Shown: positions 17,339-26,552, numbered from the stretch's first letter. The stretch is DNA of 64,000 nucleotides from Borborobacter arsenicus (GCF_003934165.1 NZ_RKST01000014.1:62001-126000); one strand, 5' to 3'. Made by a program: numbers and translations. Notes: a model not told the origin generated them from the letters alone.

Positions 17339-19576
17339 ATGAGCGAGGCTGTTGTGCAAAGCCGCTATCGCGTGGAGGGCATGGATTGCGCAAGCTGTGC
17401 GGCCAAGATCGACACGGCGGCAAGGCGTGTGGAAGGCGTGGTGGATATCGCGGTCTCGGTCACCGCAGGAACGATGACCGTGGACCATCGCCAAGGCACC
17501 GATATGGCTGCCCTTGCCAAGCGCGTCGGCAGCCTCGGCTATAAGGTGACCCCCGTTGCGCGGGGTTCCACGAGCGCTCCCGAAAATGCGCCGGCTACAT
17601 GCTGCGGCGGGGATCACTCCGGCCATGCGCACGGTCACGCACATGGCGAGCACGACCATCACCATGATCATTCCCATGGCGAGGCGCATGGCCATCATTA
17701 TGAACATGGTGAAGGGCCGTGGTGGGCGACGGCAAAGGCGAAACTGACGATTGCCTGTGGTGTCGCCCTGGGCGGGGCCTTTCTCGTCGCCAAGCTGGTT
17801 CCGGATATGGCTTCGTGGTTGTTCATCGCCGCGATGGCTGTCGGCCTCGTGCCGATCGCCCGCCGCGCGGTCATGGCTGCGCTCAATGGCATGCCCTTCA
17901 CCATCGAGACGCTGATGACGATTGCGGCGATCGGCGCGGTCATCATCGGCGCCAGTGAAGAGGCGGCCGTGGTGGTGTTCCTGTTCCTGGTCGGCGAATT
18001 GCTGGAAGGTGTTGCTGCTGGCCGCGCCCGCGCCAGCATCAAGGCGCTGGCAGCCCTGATGCCGAGGACGGCATTGCTGGAAACCGGCGGAACCGTTCAC
18101 GAAGTGCCTGCGACAAGCCTGCCGATCGGTTCGGTCATCCTGGTGCGGCCGGGTGACCGTATTCCCGCTGATGGCACCATCATCTCTGGCCAAAGCTCGG
18201 TGGACGAATCGCCGCTTACCGGCGAATCCGTGCCGAAAGCCAAGGCGGCCGGCGAGCCGGTCTATGCCGGCACGATAAACCAGGATGCCGCCATACGGGT
18301 CGAAGTGACGAAGGGTGCGGCCGACAACACGATTGCGCGCATCATTTCGCTGGTGGAGCAGGCGCAGGAATCCAAGGCCCCGACGGAGCGTTTCATCGAC
18401 CGCTTTTCACGTTACTACACACCTGGCGTGATGGTGGTCGCGGCGCTGATCGCAATCGTTCCGCCGCTGTTTTTCGGCGCTGACTGGGACGGCTGGATCT
18501 ACAAGGGCCTTGCGGTGCTGTTGATCGGCTGCCCCTGCGCCTTGGTGATTTCCACGCCGGCGGCAATCGCGGCAAGCCTGTCGGCAGGTGCGCGCAAGGG
18601 CCTGCTGATGAAGGGCGGCGCCGTTCTGGAAACGCTGGGCAAGATCACCAAAGTCGCCTTCGACAAGACCGGCACGCTGACGGAAGGCAAGCCCAAGGTC
18701 ACCGATGTCATTGCAGGCGACCGTGGCGAGGAAGAGGTCTTGCGCCTTGCGGCCGATCTGGAAACCGGCTCCAGCCACCCGCTGGCAATGGCCATCCTGC
18801 TGGAAGCACAAAGGCGCGGCATCGCCGCAGCCTCGGCGTCGCATGCAAGGGCGATCGGCGGCGAAGGCATCGAAGGCGAGGTCGGCGGCGAGAGCCTGTT
18901 CCTCGGTTCGCCTCAGGCCGCCGACAGGCGTTCGCCGCTCGGCGCAGACATTCGCGACCGGATCGCTACCCTGAACGGGCAAGGAAAGTCGGTTGCCGTG
19001 CTGCTCGCCGGCGCCAAGGTGGCGGGCGTGATTGCCATGCGCGACGAACCCCGCGCGGATGCAGGCGAGGGCATCGGGGCGCTGAAGGCGCTCAATGTGG
19101 GGGCGGTCATGCTGACCGGCGACAACCGGGTCACCGCCGAAGCCATTGCCGGCTGGCTCGGGCTTGAGCCGCGCGCCGAATTGCTGCCGCAGGACAAGCA
19201 GACCATCGTGGCGGAGTTGCGTGGAGCAGGCCACATCGTCGCCAAGGTCGGCGACGGCATCAATGATGCGCCAGCGCTGGCTGCCGCGGATATCGGCATT
19301 GCCATGGGCGGCGGAACCGACGTGGCGCTGGAAACGGCGGACGCTGCGATATTGCATGGCAGGGTGGGCGATGTCGCCGCCATGATCGCGCTGTCGCGCG
19401 CTACGATGCGAAACATCGTGCAGAACATCACGATCGCGCTGGGGCTGAAGGCGGTGTTCCTGGTGACGACCGTCATCGGCATCACCGGCCTGTGGCCGGC
19501 CATCCTGGCCGATACCGGGGCGACGGTTCTGGTGACGGCCAATGCGATGCGACTTCTGGGCTGGCGCGGGCGATGA
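17339..19576 (+). CDS. zntA: Zn2+/Cd2+/Pb2+-translocating P1B-type ATPase
   Basis: 745 residues from ATG 17339, chosen because AAAGGG precedes it (an in-frame ATG at 17315 has no site). N-terminal HMA domain with metal site GMDCASCAA, then a His-rich linker at about residues 90-125 (HGHAHGEHDHHHDHSHG), membrane CPC motif in IGCPCALVIS, phosphorylation site DKTGTLT and hinge GDGINDAPAL. CPC plus a His-rich N-terminus indicates Zn2+/Cd2+/Pb2+ efflux rather than Cu+. The MerR-type promoter and zur downstream support metal resistance. Confidence 0.95.
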   Translation: MSEAVVQSRYRVEGMDCASCAAKIDTAARRVEGVVDIAVSVTAGTMTVDHRQGTDMAALAKRVGSLGYKVTPVARGSTSAPENAPATCCGGDHSGHAHGHAHGEHDHHHDHSHGEAHGHHYEHGEGPWWATAKAKLTIACGVALGGAFLVAKLVPDMASWLFIAAMAVGLVPIARRAVMAALNGMPFTIETLMTIAAIGAVIIGASEEAAVVVFLFLVGELLEGVAAGRARASIKALAALMPRTALLETGGTVHEVPATSLPIGSVILVRPGDRIPADGTIISGQSSVDESPLTGESVPKAKAAGEPVYAGTINQDAAIRVEVTKGAADNTIARIISLVEQAQESKAPTERFIDRFSRYYTPGVMVVAALIAIVPPLFFGADWDGWIYKGLAVLLIGCPCALVISTPAAIAASLSAGARKGLLMKGGAVLETLGKITKVAFDKTGTLTEGKPKVTDVIAGDRGEEEVLRLAADLETGSSHPLAMAILLEAQRRGIAAASASHARAIGGEGIEGEVGGESLFLGSPQAADRRSPLGADIRDRIATLNGQGKSVAVLLAGAKVAGVIAMRDEPRADAGEGIGALKALNVGAVMLTGDNRVTAEAIAGWLGLEPRAELLPQDKQTIVAELRGAGHIVAKVGDGINDAPALAAADIGIAMGGGTDVALETADAAILHGRVGDVAAMIALSRATMRNIVQNITIALGLKAVFLVTTVIGITGLWPAILADTGATVLVTANAMRLLGWRGR

Positions 19577-19706
19577 GCCTGCTGGGCAGGGCGTCGATAT
19601 TGCCTTTGCCGGGCTGGCGCGGTAGCAAATCAATCAGGCACTCTCTATCTATGATGAGGGATGGCGCGGGTTGATCCGGGCACGTTTTGAAGTCGAAAGC
19701 AGGGAA

Positions 19707-20111
19707 ATGGTGGCAAGGGATACGCTGACGAAGAACCAGTTGCGCGTGCTCGAAAAGCTCGAAACCGCCGCAGGCCCGCTCAGCGCCTACACCTTGCTTG
19801 ATCTTCTGCGAGACCAGGGTTTTCGTGCGCCCCTGCAGGTCTACCGCGCGTTGGACGGCCTGATGAATGCCGGTTTCGTGCATCGGCTGGAAAGCATGAA
19901 TGCCTTCGTCGCCTGCTCCGAGCCGCACGATCACAACCATCGCCTGATTGCCTTCGCCATCTGCGACACATGCGGGCAGGTGGAGGAGTTTTCCGACGAG
20001 AAAATCGGCAAGCAGCTTGACGCCTGGGTCGGCTCGACCGGCTTTTCCGCCAAGAAGGCCGTCATCGAATTTCGCGGCATCTGCGCCAGATGCGCGGCGC
20101 TTGCCGCATAG
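19707..20111 (+). CDS. zur: Zinc uptake regulator of the Fur family
   Basis: 134 residues from ATG 19707 (an in-frame TTG at 19671 with AGGG upstream is possible). Winged-helix region LTKNQLRVLEKLETA to APLQVYRALDGLMNAGFVHRLE, then a dimer domain with two CxxC structural zinc sites (CDTCGQ and CARCAA) and FVACSEPHDHNH for regulatory metal. The sequence matches alphaproteobacterial Zur better than Fur or Mur. It sits 130 bp after zntA, linking zinc export to the regulator of zinc uptake. Confidence 0.88.
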   Translation: MVARDTLTKNQLRVLEKLETAAGPLSAYTLLDLLRDQGFRAPLQVYRALDGLMNAGFVHRLESMNAFVACSEPHDHNHRLIAFAICDTCGQVEEFSDEKIGKQLDAWVGSTGFSAKKAVIEFRGICARCAALAA

Positions 20112-20135
20112 CTTGAACTCAAAACTACCGAAAAG

Positions 20136-23129
20136 TCAGTGCGCCTCGTCCCAGTTCGAAGCGGCGCGTGCATCCACCTGTAGCGGCACAGCGAGGCTGA
20201 CAGCCGGCATTGCAGCATTCTCCATGACGGTGCGGATCAGCGGCAAGGTTTCAGCGACCTCTTCCTCCGGCGCTTCGAAGATCAATTCGTCATGGACCTG
20301 CAGCAGCATGCGCGCCGAAAGACCGGCTTCCCTGAGGGCGGCATCCATGCGGGTCATGGCGCGGCGGATGATATCGGCTGCCGAGCCCTGGATCGGCGCA
20401 TTGATGGCCGCACGCTCGTTGAAGGCGCGGTGCTGCGGATTGGAGGAGCGGATCTCCGGATAATGTGCGCGCCGGCCGAAGATCGTCTCGACATAGCCGT
20501 GCTCGCGGGCGAAGGCTTTGGTTCCTTCCATATAGTCCCGGATACCCGGAAAGCGCTCGAAATAGCGCTTGATATAATCGCCGGCTTCCTCGCGCGGGAT
20601 CGAGAGCTGGTTGGCAAGGCCGAAGGCGGAAATGCCGTAGATGATGCCGAAATTGATCGCCTTGGCGCGGCGCCGTACTTCTGACGGCATGCCATCCACC
20701 GGGACGCCGAACATTTCCGATGCGGTCATGGCATGAATGTCGACGCCATCGGCAAAGGCCTGCCGCAGTTGCGGAATATCGGCGACATGCGCCAGCACCC
20801 GCAACTCGATCTGGCTGTAATCGGCCGAGACCAGCCGGTTGCCCTTTTCGGCGATGAAGGCGGTCCTGATCCGTCGGCCTTCCGCGGTACGGATCGGGAT
20901 ATTCTGTAGATTGGGCTCGGATGAGGATAGCCGCCCGGTCGAGGTCGAAGCGAGCGCGTAAGAGGTGTGGACACGCTGGGTTTCCGGATCGATATGATCG
21001 GGCAGGGCGTCGGTATAGGTGGATTTCAGCTTGGTGAGCTGGCGCCAGTCCACGATTCTGCGCGGCAGCTCATGGCCTTCGGCGGCCAATTCTTCCAGCA
21101 CTTGTGCCGTGGTCGACCATTGGCCGGACTTGGTTTTCGAACCGCCGGGCAGACCCATGCGGCCGAACAATATGTCGCCGAGCTGCTTGGGCGAGCCGAT
21201 GGTGAAGCGCTCGCCGGCCATCGCATAGATTTCGTCTTCCAGTGCTGCGGCGCGCTGCGCCAGCTCGCCGGAAAGGCGGCTAAGCATCTGGCGGTCGACG
21301 GAAATGCCACGCTCCTCCATGCGCGCCAGAACCGGCACCAGCGGCCGTTCCAGTCGCTCATAGACCGAGACCAGGCCGTTCGCGGCCAGACGCGGCTTGA
21401 GGACATTCCACAGCCTGACGGCAAGGTCCACGCCCTCGGTGGCATAGGTCGTCGCCCGTTCGATCTCGACGAAATCGAAGGTGACGAGGTTCTTGCCCGA
21501 CCCGACCACCTCCTTGAACGGAATGACGGCATGGCCGAGCCAGCGTTCGGCAAGCGCATCGAGGCTGTGGCCGCCATTGCCGGCGTCGAGCACGTAGGAG
21601 ATCAGCATGGTGTCGTCGAACGGCGCGATGTCGATGTCGAACCGGTGCATCACAAGCCAGTCGAACTTGATGTTGTGGCCGATCTTGAGCACGGAGCGGT
21701 CGGTCAGCAGGGGGCGCAGCGCCGCCAGCGCGTCGTCCAGGGAGACTTGATCGGGTGTGTGTCCGTTGCCGAGAAGGTCCGTTTCGCTCGAGCGATGCGC
21801 GACCGGCACATAGGCGGCGCGGCCGGGCCGGATGGCGATCGAAAAACCGACCGGCTGCGCCAGCATTGGGTCGAGCGAGGTGGTTTCCGTCCGGAACGCC
21901 ACCATGCCGGCTTCGCGGGCCTCGGCAACCCATGCGGCAAGCGTGTCCCGATCGCGAATGCACTCGAATTTCGCGGGATCGATCCTGGCGTCAACGGCTG
22001 CCGCGGCGCGCGACTTGGCGAGATCGCGAGGCGATACACCGCCTTCCCGCGGATTTGTGTCCGTGGCGAGGACAATCCGGGCATAGATACCGTCCTCGAC
22101 CTTGTCCCGGGTGCCATCGGACGAGGCACCGTCGGCCAGATGGGCCGAACCGTTTGCCGTGCCTGCGTCAAGATCCGGCCCGCGTGCTGCCGCACCTGCA
22201 TGCACGGTGATCTGTCCGGCTTCTATTTCAGCCGGATCGGCGCCGGTTGCCTCGGCCACGCGGCGGGTCAGCGAGGAGAACTCCATCGCCTTCAGGAAGG
22301 AGATCAGCTTGGGCCCGTTCGGCGGCTGAAGCACGAAATCTTCCAGCGCGTCGGTTACCGGCACGTCGTGCTTGAGCGTGACCAGTTCGCGCGAGATACG
22401 CGCTTTCTCGGCATTGTCGATGATCGACAGGCGCCGTTTCTCCTGCTTGATCTCGCCAGCGCGCTCAAGCAGCGTGTCGAGGTCGCCGAATTGTTCGAGC
22501 AGCAGGGCGGCCGTCTTGGGCCCGATGCCGGGCACGCCTGGAATATTGTCGATCGAATCGCCGGTCAGAGCCTGCAGGTCGATCATCTTTTCCGGCGGAA
22601 CGCCCCACTTCTCGATGACTTCGGGAATGCCGATCTGGCGATCCTTCATCGGATCGTACATGGCAACTGTCGGGCCGACCAACTGCATCAGGTCCTTATC
22701 GGAGGAGATAATGGTGGTGTCGCCGCCAGCCTCGCAGGCAAGCCGCGCATAGGTCGCGATGAGATCGTCGGCCTCGAAGCCTTCCATCTCGACGCAGGGC
22801 AGGTCGAAGGCGCGTGTCGCCTGGCGGATCAGACCGAATTGCGGGATCAGGTCGTCGGGCGGCGTAGAGCGGTTGGCCTTGTATTCGGCATAGAGTTCGT
22901 TGCGGAAGGTTTTCGAGGAATAGTCGAAAATCACTGCAAAATGCGTGGGCACGATGCCGACATCAGTGTTGCGCGCATCCTTCATCAGCTTCCACAACAT
23001 GTTGCAGAAGCCGGAGACCGCGCCGACCGGCAAGCCGTCGGATTTGCGAGTCAGCGGTGGCAGCGCATGATAGGCACGGAAGATGTAGCCGGAGCCGTCA
23101 ATGAGGAAGAGATGATCGCCTTTTTTCAT
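20136..23129 (-). CDS. polA: DNA polymerase I
   Basis: 997 residues from ATG 23129 (MKKGDHLFLIDGSGYIFRAY). Order: 5'-nuclease domain (about 1-300), 3'-5' exonuclease-like domain (about 400-590) and polymerase domain with RRAKAINFGIIYG and QVHDELIFEAPEEE. In the exonuclease site the first catalytic Asp (E. coli D355) is Arg413 in AFRTETTSLD, while the NIKFD and YATEGVD positions are kept, so proofreading may be impaired. No ribosome binding site is evident before the ATG, because a repeat element begins 3 bp upstream. Convergent with zur. Confidence 0.97.
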   Translation of the reverse strand: MKKGDHLFLIDGSGYIFRAYHALPPLTRKSDGLPVGAVSGFCNMLWKLMKDARNTDVGIVPTHFAVIFDYSSKTFRNELYAEYKANRSTPPDDLIPQFGLIRQATRAFDLPCVEMEGFEADDLIATYARLACEAGGDTTIISSDKDLMQLVGPTVAMYDPMKDRQIGIPEVIEKWGVPPEKMIDLQALTGDSIDNIPGVPGIGPKTAALLLEQFGDLDTLLERAGEIKQEKRRLSIIDNAEKARISRELVTLKHDVPVTDALEDFVLQPPNGPKLISFLKAMEFSSLTRRVAEATGADPAEIEAGQITVHAGAAARGPDLDAGTANGSAHLADGASSDGTRDKVEDGIYARIVLATDTNPREGGVSPRDLAKSRAAAAVDARIDPAKFECIRDRDTLAAWVAEAREAGMVAFRTETTSLDPMLAQPVGFSIAIRPGRAAYVPVAHRSSETDLLGNGHTPDQVSLDDALAALRPLLTDRSVLKIGHNIKFDWLVMHRFDIDIAPFDDTMLISYVLDAGNGGHSLDALAERWLGHAVIPFKEVVGSGKNLVTFDFVEIERATTYATEGVDLAVRLWNVLKPRLAANGLVSVYERLERPLVPVLARMEERGISVDRQMLSRLSGELAQRAAALEDEIYAMAGERFTIGSPKQLGDILFGRMGLPGGSKTKSGQWSTTAQVLEELAAEGHELPRRIVDWRQLTKLKSTYTDALPDHIDPETQRVHTSYALASTSTGRLSSSEPNLQNIPIRTAEGRRIRTAFIAEKGNRLVSADYSQIELRVLAHVADIPQLRQAFADGVDIHAMTASEMFGVPVDGMPSEVRRRAKAINFGIIYGISAFGLANQLSIPREEAGDYIKRYFERFPGIRDYMEGTKAFAREHGYVETIFGRRAHYPEIRSSNPQHRAFNERAAINAPIQGSAADIIRRAMTRMDAALREAGLSARMLLQVHDELIFEAPEEEVAETLPLIRTVMENAAMPAVSLAVPLQVDARAASNWDEAH

Positions 23130-23132
23130 GCG

Positions 23133-23472
23133 TAGGACCAATCGACATTCAGGCTTCGGGCGTGGCGCGAGCCGGATTTCGGTCCTGAACAGGAGAAAAG
23201 CGCAAGGCGGTGTCGACCACCGTCGAGCATTTTCGACGGTGAGGTCTCGTCTCGGGCGTAGCCCGACAAAGCGTCCAGTGGACGTTTTGAGAGCTGAACG
23301 CCCGAAGGGCAGAGGGCAGAAATCCGCCGCGTCCCAAAGGGATATGGCCAAAATCGTCCATTTCCGCGTCGCGAAGCCTCGACGCAGGGCAACTGCGCCT
23401 TCGGCTCCGCTCCTCGAACTGAACGATTTTTGCTCATACCACGCCTCAAATCCTGAATGTCGATTGGTCCTA
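23133..23472. mobile_element. MITE-like element with perfect 21-bp terminal inverted repeats
   Basis: A 340-bp non-coding element. Its outermost 21 bases (23133-23153, starting TAGGACCAATCG) are the exact reverse complement of 23452-23472, and weaker complementarity continues for about 20 more bases on each side. It encodes no transposase and no clear target duplication is visible. It lies 3 bp upstream of the polA start codon, so the polA 5' untranslated region and probably its promoter are within or beyond it. It could be a deletion derivative of an insertion sequence or a Rhizobiales-specific repeat family. Confidence 0.75.
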
Positions 23473-23594
23473 GCTGGTAGCCTGCGCAGCAAAAGCTGTC
23501 CACTTCCAAACTCCGATGGTGATCGCTGGCCCGTCCACTCCTGACAGGAAATGGCTATTCACGCGTTTGTTACAAAACTGTAATTTATGTGCCC

Positions 23595-23624
23595 TTGAAT
23601 CGCCATGTTCACAACGCCAGATAT
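23595..23624 (+). promoter_or_regulatory. Possible sigma-70 promoter of small RNA
   Basis: TTGAAT (23595-23600) and AGATAT (23619-23624) separated by 18 bp, about 65 bp before the first of two hairpins. Prediction from sequence only; other pairs nearby, such as TTGTTA at about 23570, cannot be excluded. Confidence 0.35.
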
Positions 23625-23687
23625 CACACATCGGCAATCTTAGCCGAGTCCGGAACCAAGGCCCGTCCCCCGCCTGAACCGGACGCT

Positions 23688-23730
23688 GCGGCAGCCTAAT
23701 CCCCCCTCTCCGGGCTGCCGCACCCTTTTT
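23688..23730 (+). terminator. Hairpin 1 with short T-run (internal or alternative terminator)
   Basis: Nine-base-pair stem (23688-23696 with 23713-23721) followed by ACCCTTTTT. It may stop part of the transcripts or serve as an internal loop of the small RNA. Confidence 0.55.
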
Positions 23731-23739
23731 GAAAGTATA

Positions 23740-23776
23740 GCCGCCGTGGTTCCCCTCCACCACGGCGGCTTTTTTT
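23740..23776 (+). terminator. Strong intrinsic terminator
   Basis: Ten-base-pair GC-rich stem (23740-23749 with 23760-23769), 10-nt loop, and seven consecutive T. A textbook Rho-independent terminator on the plus strand, isolating the M20 peptidase gene from transcription upstream. Confidence 0.85.
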
Positions 23777-23840
23777 GCTCAAGTTCCGGCTTTTCCCCAT
23801 GATCGACGAGACCGAATTGCCTTGTTTTTGCGTCTCGTGG

Positions 23841-23879
23841 TCCCGAAACCGGTTCCCACTTTCGGGAGACATGCTTTAG
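23841..23879. repeat. Rhizobiales interspersed palindromic repeat
   Basis: Contains TCCCGAAACCGGTTCCCACT followed by TTCGGGAGACATGC, a close match to the short palindromic repeat found many times in Rhizobiales genomes. It sits between the small-RNA terminator and the M20 peptidase gene. Another copy is at 48592. Confidence 0.7.
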
Positions 23880-23911
23880 GGTAGCGCCGCAGATTCGAAA
23901 GGCCTCCAAAA

Positions 23912-25300
23912 ATGCTACCCATCGCACCCGTTCTCGACCGTCTTGACGCAAATCTCGATCAGAGCATCGAGCGCCTGTTCGGCCTCTTGCGCATCAAGTC
24001 GATCTCGACCGATCCGGCGTTTGCCGCCGACTGCCGCAAGGCTGCCGAGTGGCTGGTCGCCGATCTGAAGTCGATCGGGTTCGAGGCAAGCGTTCGCGAG
24101 ACGCCGGGCCACCCGATGGTGGTGGCGCATCATGAAGGGCCAAGTGCAGACGCGCCGCATGTGCTGTTTTACGGCCATTATGATGTGCAGCCGGTCGATC
24201 CGCTCAATCTGTGGGAAAGTGATCCCTTCGACCCGGCGCTGAAGGAGATCAGTCCCGGACGCAAGGTCATCACCGGTCGAGGCGCTTCCGACGACAAGGG
24301 GCAGCTGATGCTCTTCGTCGAGGCCTGTCGGGCCTATAAGCAGGTGCATGGCAAGCTGCCGTGCCGGGTTTCGATCCTGTTCGAGGGCGAGGAGGAGTCC
24401 GGCTCACCCTCGCTCAAGCCGTTCCTTGAAGCCAATGCCGAGGAACTGAAGGCGGACTTTGCCATGGTCTGCGATACCGGCATGTGGGACAGGGAGACGC
24501 CTGCGCTTTGCGTCGGGCTGCGTGGTCTCGTCGGCGAGGAAATCACCGTCAAGGCCGCCAATCGCGACCTGCATTCGGGCGAGTTCGGCGGTGCGGCGGC
24601 CAATCCGATCCGCATCCTGGCAAGAATCCTGTCCGACATGCATGACGATACCGGCCGCGTGACCATTCCCGGCTTCTATGACGGCGTCGAAGAAACCCCG
24701 ACGCAGGTGCTGAAATCCTGGGAAGCGCTCAACGAGACCGCGGAGAGCTTTCTCGGCGAGGTCGGGCTCTCAATCCCTTCAGGCGAAAAGGGCCGTTCGG
24801 TTCTGGAACTGACCTGGGCGCGGCCGACTGCCGAGTTCAATGGCATCGAAGGCGGCTATACCGGCAAGGGCTTCAAGACGGTGATTGCTGCCCAGGCCTC
24901 GGCCAAGGTGTCGTTTCGGCTGGTGCACAAGCAGAACCCCGACAAGATCCGGGCTGCCTTCCGCGATTTCGTGCGCGCCCGCATCCCGGCGGACTGCTCG
25001 GTCGAGTTCGAGGAACATGGTGGCTCGCCGGCAATCCAGCTTTCCTACGACTCGCCCTTCCTCACCAAGGCAAAGCAGGCGCTGTCGGATGAATGGCCCA
25101 ATCCGGCGGTGATGCTCGCCATGGGCGGCTCGATCCCGATCGTCGGCGATTTCCAGACGTTTCTCGGCATGGAATCGCTGCTGGCCGGCTTCGCGCTGGT
25201 CGATGACCGCATCCATTCGCCCAACGAGAAATACGACCTTTCCTCGTTCCACAAGGGGCAGCGCTCCTGGGCGCGCATCCTCGACGCGCTGACACGCTGA
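23912..25300 (+). CDS. M20-family dipeptidase
   Basis: 462 residues, a cytoplasmic zinc metallopeptidase of the M20/M25/M40 (ArgE/DapE/carnosinase-like) group. Metal and catalytic residues: His-x-Asp in FYGHYDVQPVD, Asp in GRGASDDKGQ, Glu-Glu in EGEEESGSP, Asp in CDTGMWDRE, and the dimer-domain HSGEFGGAA. The GGSIPIV and C-terminal HSPNEKYD signatures are typical of the dipeptidase subgroup. Single-gene unit followed at 17 bp by the RNase D-like gene, possibly cotranscribed. Confidence 0.92.
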   Translation: MLPIAPVLDRLDANLDQSIERLFGLLRIKSISTDPAFAADCRKAAEWLVADLKSIGFEASVRETPGHPMVVAHHEGPSADAPHVLFYGHYDVQPVDPLNLWESDPFDPALKEISPGRKVITGRGASDDKGQLMLFVEACRAYKQVHGKLPCRVSILFEGEEESGSPSLKPFLEANAEELKADFAMVCDTGMWDRETPALCVGLRGLVGEEITVKAANRDLHSGEFGGAAANPIRILARILSDMHDDTGRVTIPGFYDGVEETPTQVLKSWEALNETAESFLGEVGLSIPSGEKGRSVLELTWARPTAEFNGIEGGYTGKGFKTVIAAQASAKVSFRLVHKQNPDKIRAAFRDFVRARIPADCSVEFEEHGGSPAIQLSYDSPFLTKAKQALSDEWPNPAVMLAMGGSIPIVGDFQTFLGMESLLAGFALVDDRIHSPNEKYDLSSFHKGQRSWARILDALTR

Positions 25301-25317
25301 ATTACGGACAATTGCAG

Positions 25318-25935
25318 ATGACGATCCGCTTTCATAAAAACGACCTGCCCGATCTTGGCCACTACAATGTCGATGCCATCGCCATCGACACGGAGACGCT
25401 GGGGCTCAATCCGCATCGCGACCGGCTCTGTGTGGTGCAGATTTCGCCAGGCGACGGCACGGCCGACGTGATCCAGATCGCGCGGGGGCAGAAGACGGCG
25501 CCAAATCTGGTCAAGCTCCTGGCCGATGCGAACATCACCAAGCTGTTCCATTTCGGCCGTTTCGACCTGGCCGTGCTCTACCACACTTTCGGCGTGATGC
25601 CTGAGCCGGTATTCTGCACCAAGATCGCCTCGCGGCTGACGCGCACCTATACGGATCGTCACGGGTTGAAGGATATCTGCTCCGAATTGCTCGGCATCAG
25701 CCTTTCAAAGGCCCAGCAATCTTCCGATTGGGCGGCCGAAACCCTGTCACCCGAACAGCTCGAATATGCCGCATCGGACGTGCTCTATCTGCATCGGCTG
25801 CGGGACGTGCTGGCCTCGAGGCTTGCGCGCGAAAGCCGAACCGAGGAGGCGGACGCCTGCTTCCGCTTCCTGCCGACGCGCGCCAAGCTGGACCTGATGG
25901 GCTGGGACGAAACCGACATCTTCGCCCATAGCTGA
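25318..25935 (+). CDS. Ribonuclease D-family 3'-5' exonuclease
   Basis: 205 residues from ATG 25318. A DEDD exonuclease domain only: IAIDTETLGL (D, E), LFHFGRFDLAVLY (D) and the C-terminal YAASDVLYLHRL (Y..D). It lacks the HRDC domains of full RNase D, as do many short alphaproteobacterial members. Probably trims the 3' ends of structured RNA. It follows the peptidase gene by 17 bp. Confidence 0.9.
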   Translation: MTIRFHKNDLPDLGHYNVDAIAIDTETLGLNPHRDRLCVVQISPGDGTADVIQIARGQKTAPNLVKLLADANITKLFHFGRFDLAVLYHTFGVMPEPVFCTKIASRLTRTYTDRHGLKDICSELLGISLSKAQQSSDWAAETLSPEQLEYAASDVLYLHRLRDVLASRLARESRTEEADACFRFLPTRAKLDLMGWDETDIFAHS

Positions 25936-25968
25936 CCGGACCGCGAAGCTGTCGAGCCTTTGCTGCCC

Positions 25969-26379
25969 TCAGTCGATGTCCTGGTTGCGCGAGGTCTCGG
26001 CGGCGCGGGTGAAGTGAACCATCAGGCTGTCCTTCAACTCGCCTTCTATGCCGACCTTGTTGATGGCGCGTTCCATGCATTTCAGCCACAGGTCCCGCAT
26101 TGCGGGGCCGATATGGATATGCTCGTGGATTTCCTTCAGCCGCGAGTGGCCGTGTTTCTGCACGTAGCGGCTGGGTCCCCCGAAGAAGCCTGACAGGTAG
26201 TTGAACTGTTCCTCGCGGGAATGCGCCACGCCATGGCCCCGCAGATGGAGCAGATGCAGTTTGTGGGCGTCCTCGTCCTGTTCGATGATGTCGTAGAAAG
26301 TTTCCACCAGATCGCGCAGGCCGTCCTCGTCACCTATCAGCCTGTAGAGTGAATCCTTCCTGGCAGTAGCAATATCCAT
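25969..26379 (-). CDS. Group II truncated haemoglobin
   Basis: 136 residues from ATG 26379. 2-on-2 globin fold: LYRLIGDEDGLRDLVETFYDII, then the FFGGPSRYVQKHGHSRLKEIHEHIHIG region with the proximal His in a KHGHSRL context, and a distal-pocket Trp in RDLWLKCMERA as in group II (trHbO) proteins. Likely binds O2 or NO in the cytoplasm. Convergent with the RNase D gene; monocistronic. Confidence 0.93.
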   Translation of the reverse strand: MDIATARKDSLYRLIGDEDGLRDLVETFYDIIEQDEDAHKLHLLHLRGHGVAHSREEQFNYLSGFFGGPSRYVQKHGHSRLKEIHEHIHIGPAMRDLWLKCMERAINKVGIEGELKDSLMVHFTRAAETSRNQDID

Positions 26380-26552
26380 GTCGACGCAACTCCATTGAGA
26401 CGCGGCTTGTGAGCTAGGGAGGCCTACAGGATAAACCCACCAAACATAGATTTGCAATGGATGATAGAATTTTTCCTGTCAGGATAATCAGAGCAGCCGC
26501 GACAACGCCGCGGCAGCCCATGGCCTGACAGTTTGGCGGTGAAGGTCGGGCG

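Larger units (their letters stand above)
23631..23776 (+). ncRNA. Candidate small regulatory RNA with C-rich anti-Shine-Dalgarno loops
   Basis: A non-coding interval of about 145 nt ends in two strong hairpins, each followed by a T-run. Stem 1 is GCGGCAGCC/GGCTGCCGC with a 16-nt loop containing CCCCCCTCTCC. Stem 2 is GCCGCCGTGG/CCACGGCGGC with loop TTCCCCTCCA. C/U-rich loops complementary to Shine-Dalgarno sequences are characteristic of several alphaproteobacterial trans-acting small RNA families. No plus-strand gene lies upstream that these hairpins could terminate. The 5' end is a guess from the predicted promoter. Confidence 0.5.

Noticed and set aside
20967-23135. 722-codon open frame antisense to polA
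   Set aside because: Same cause: mirror of GC-rich codons in polA; composition unlike a real protein.
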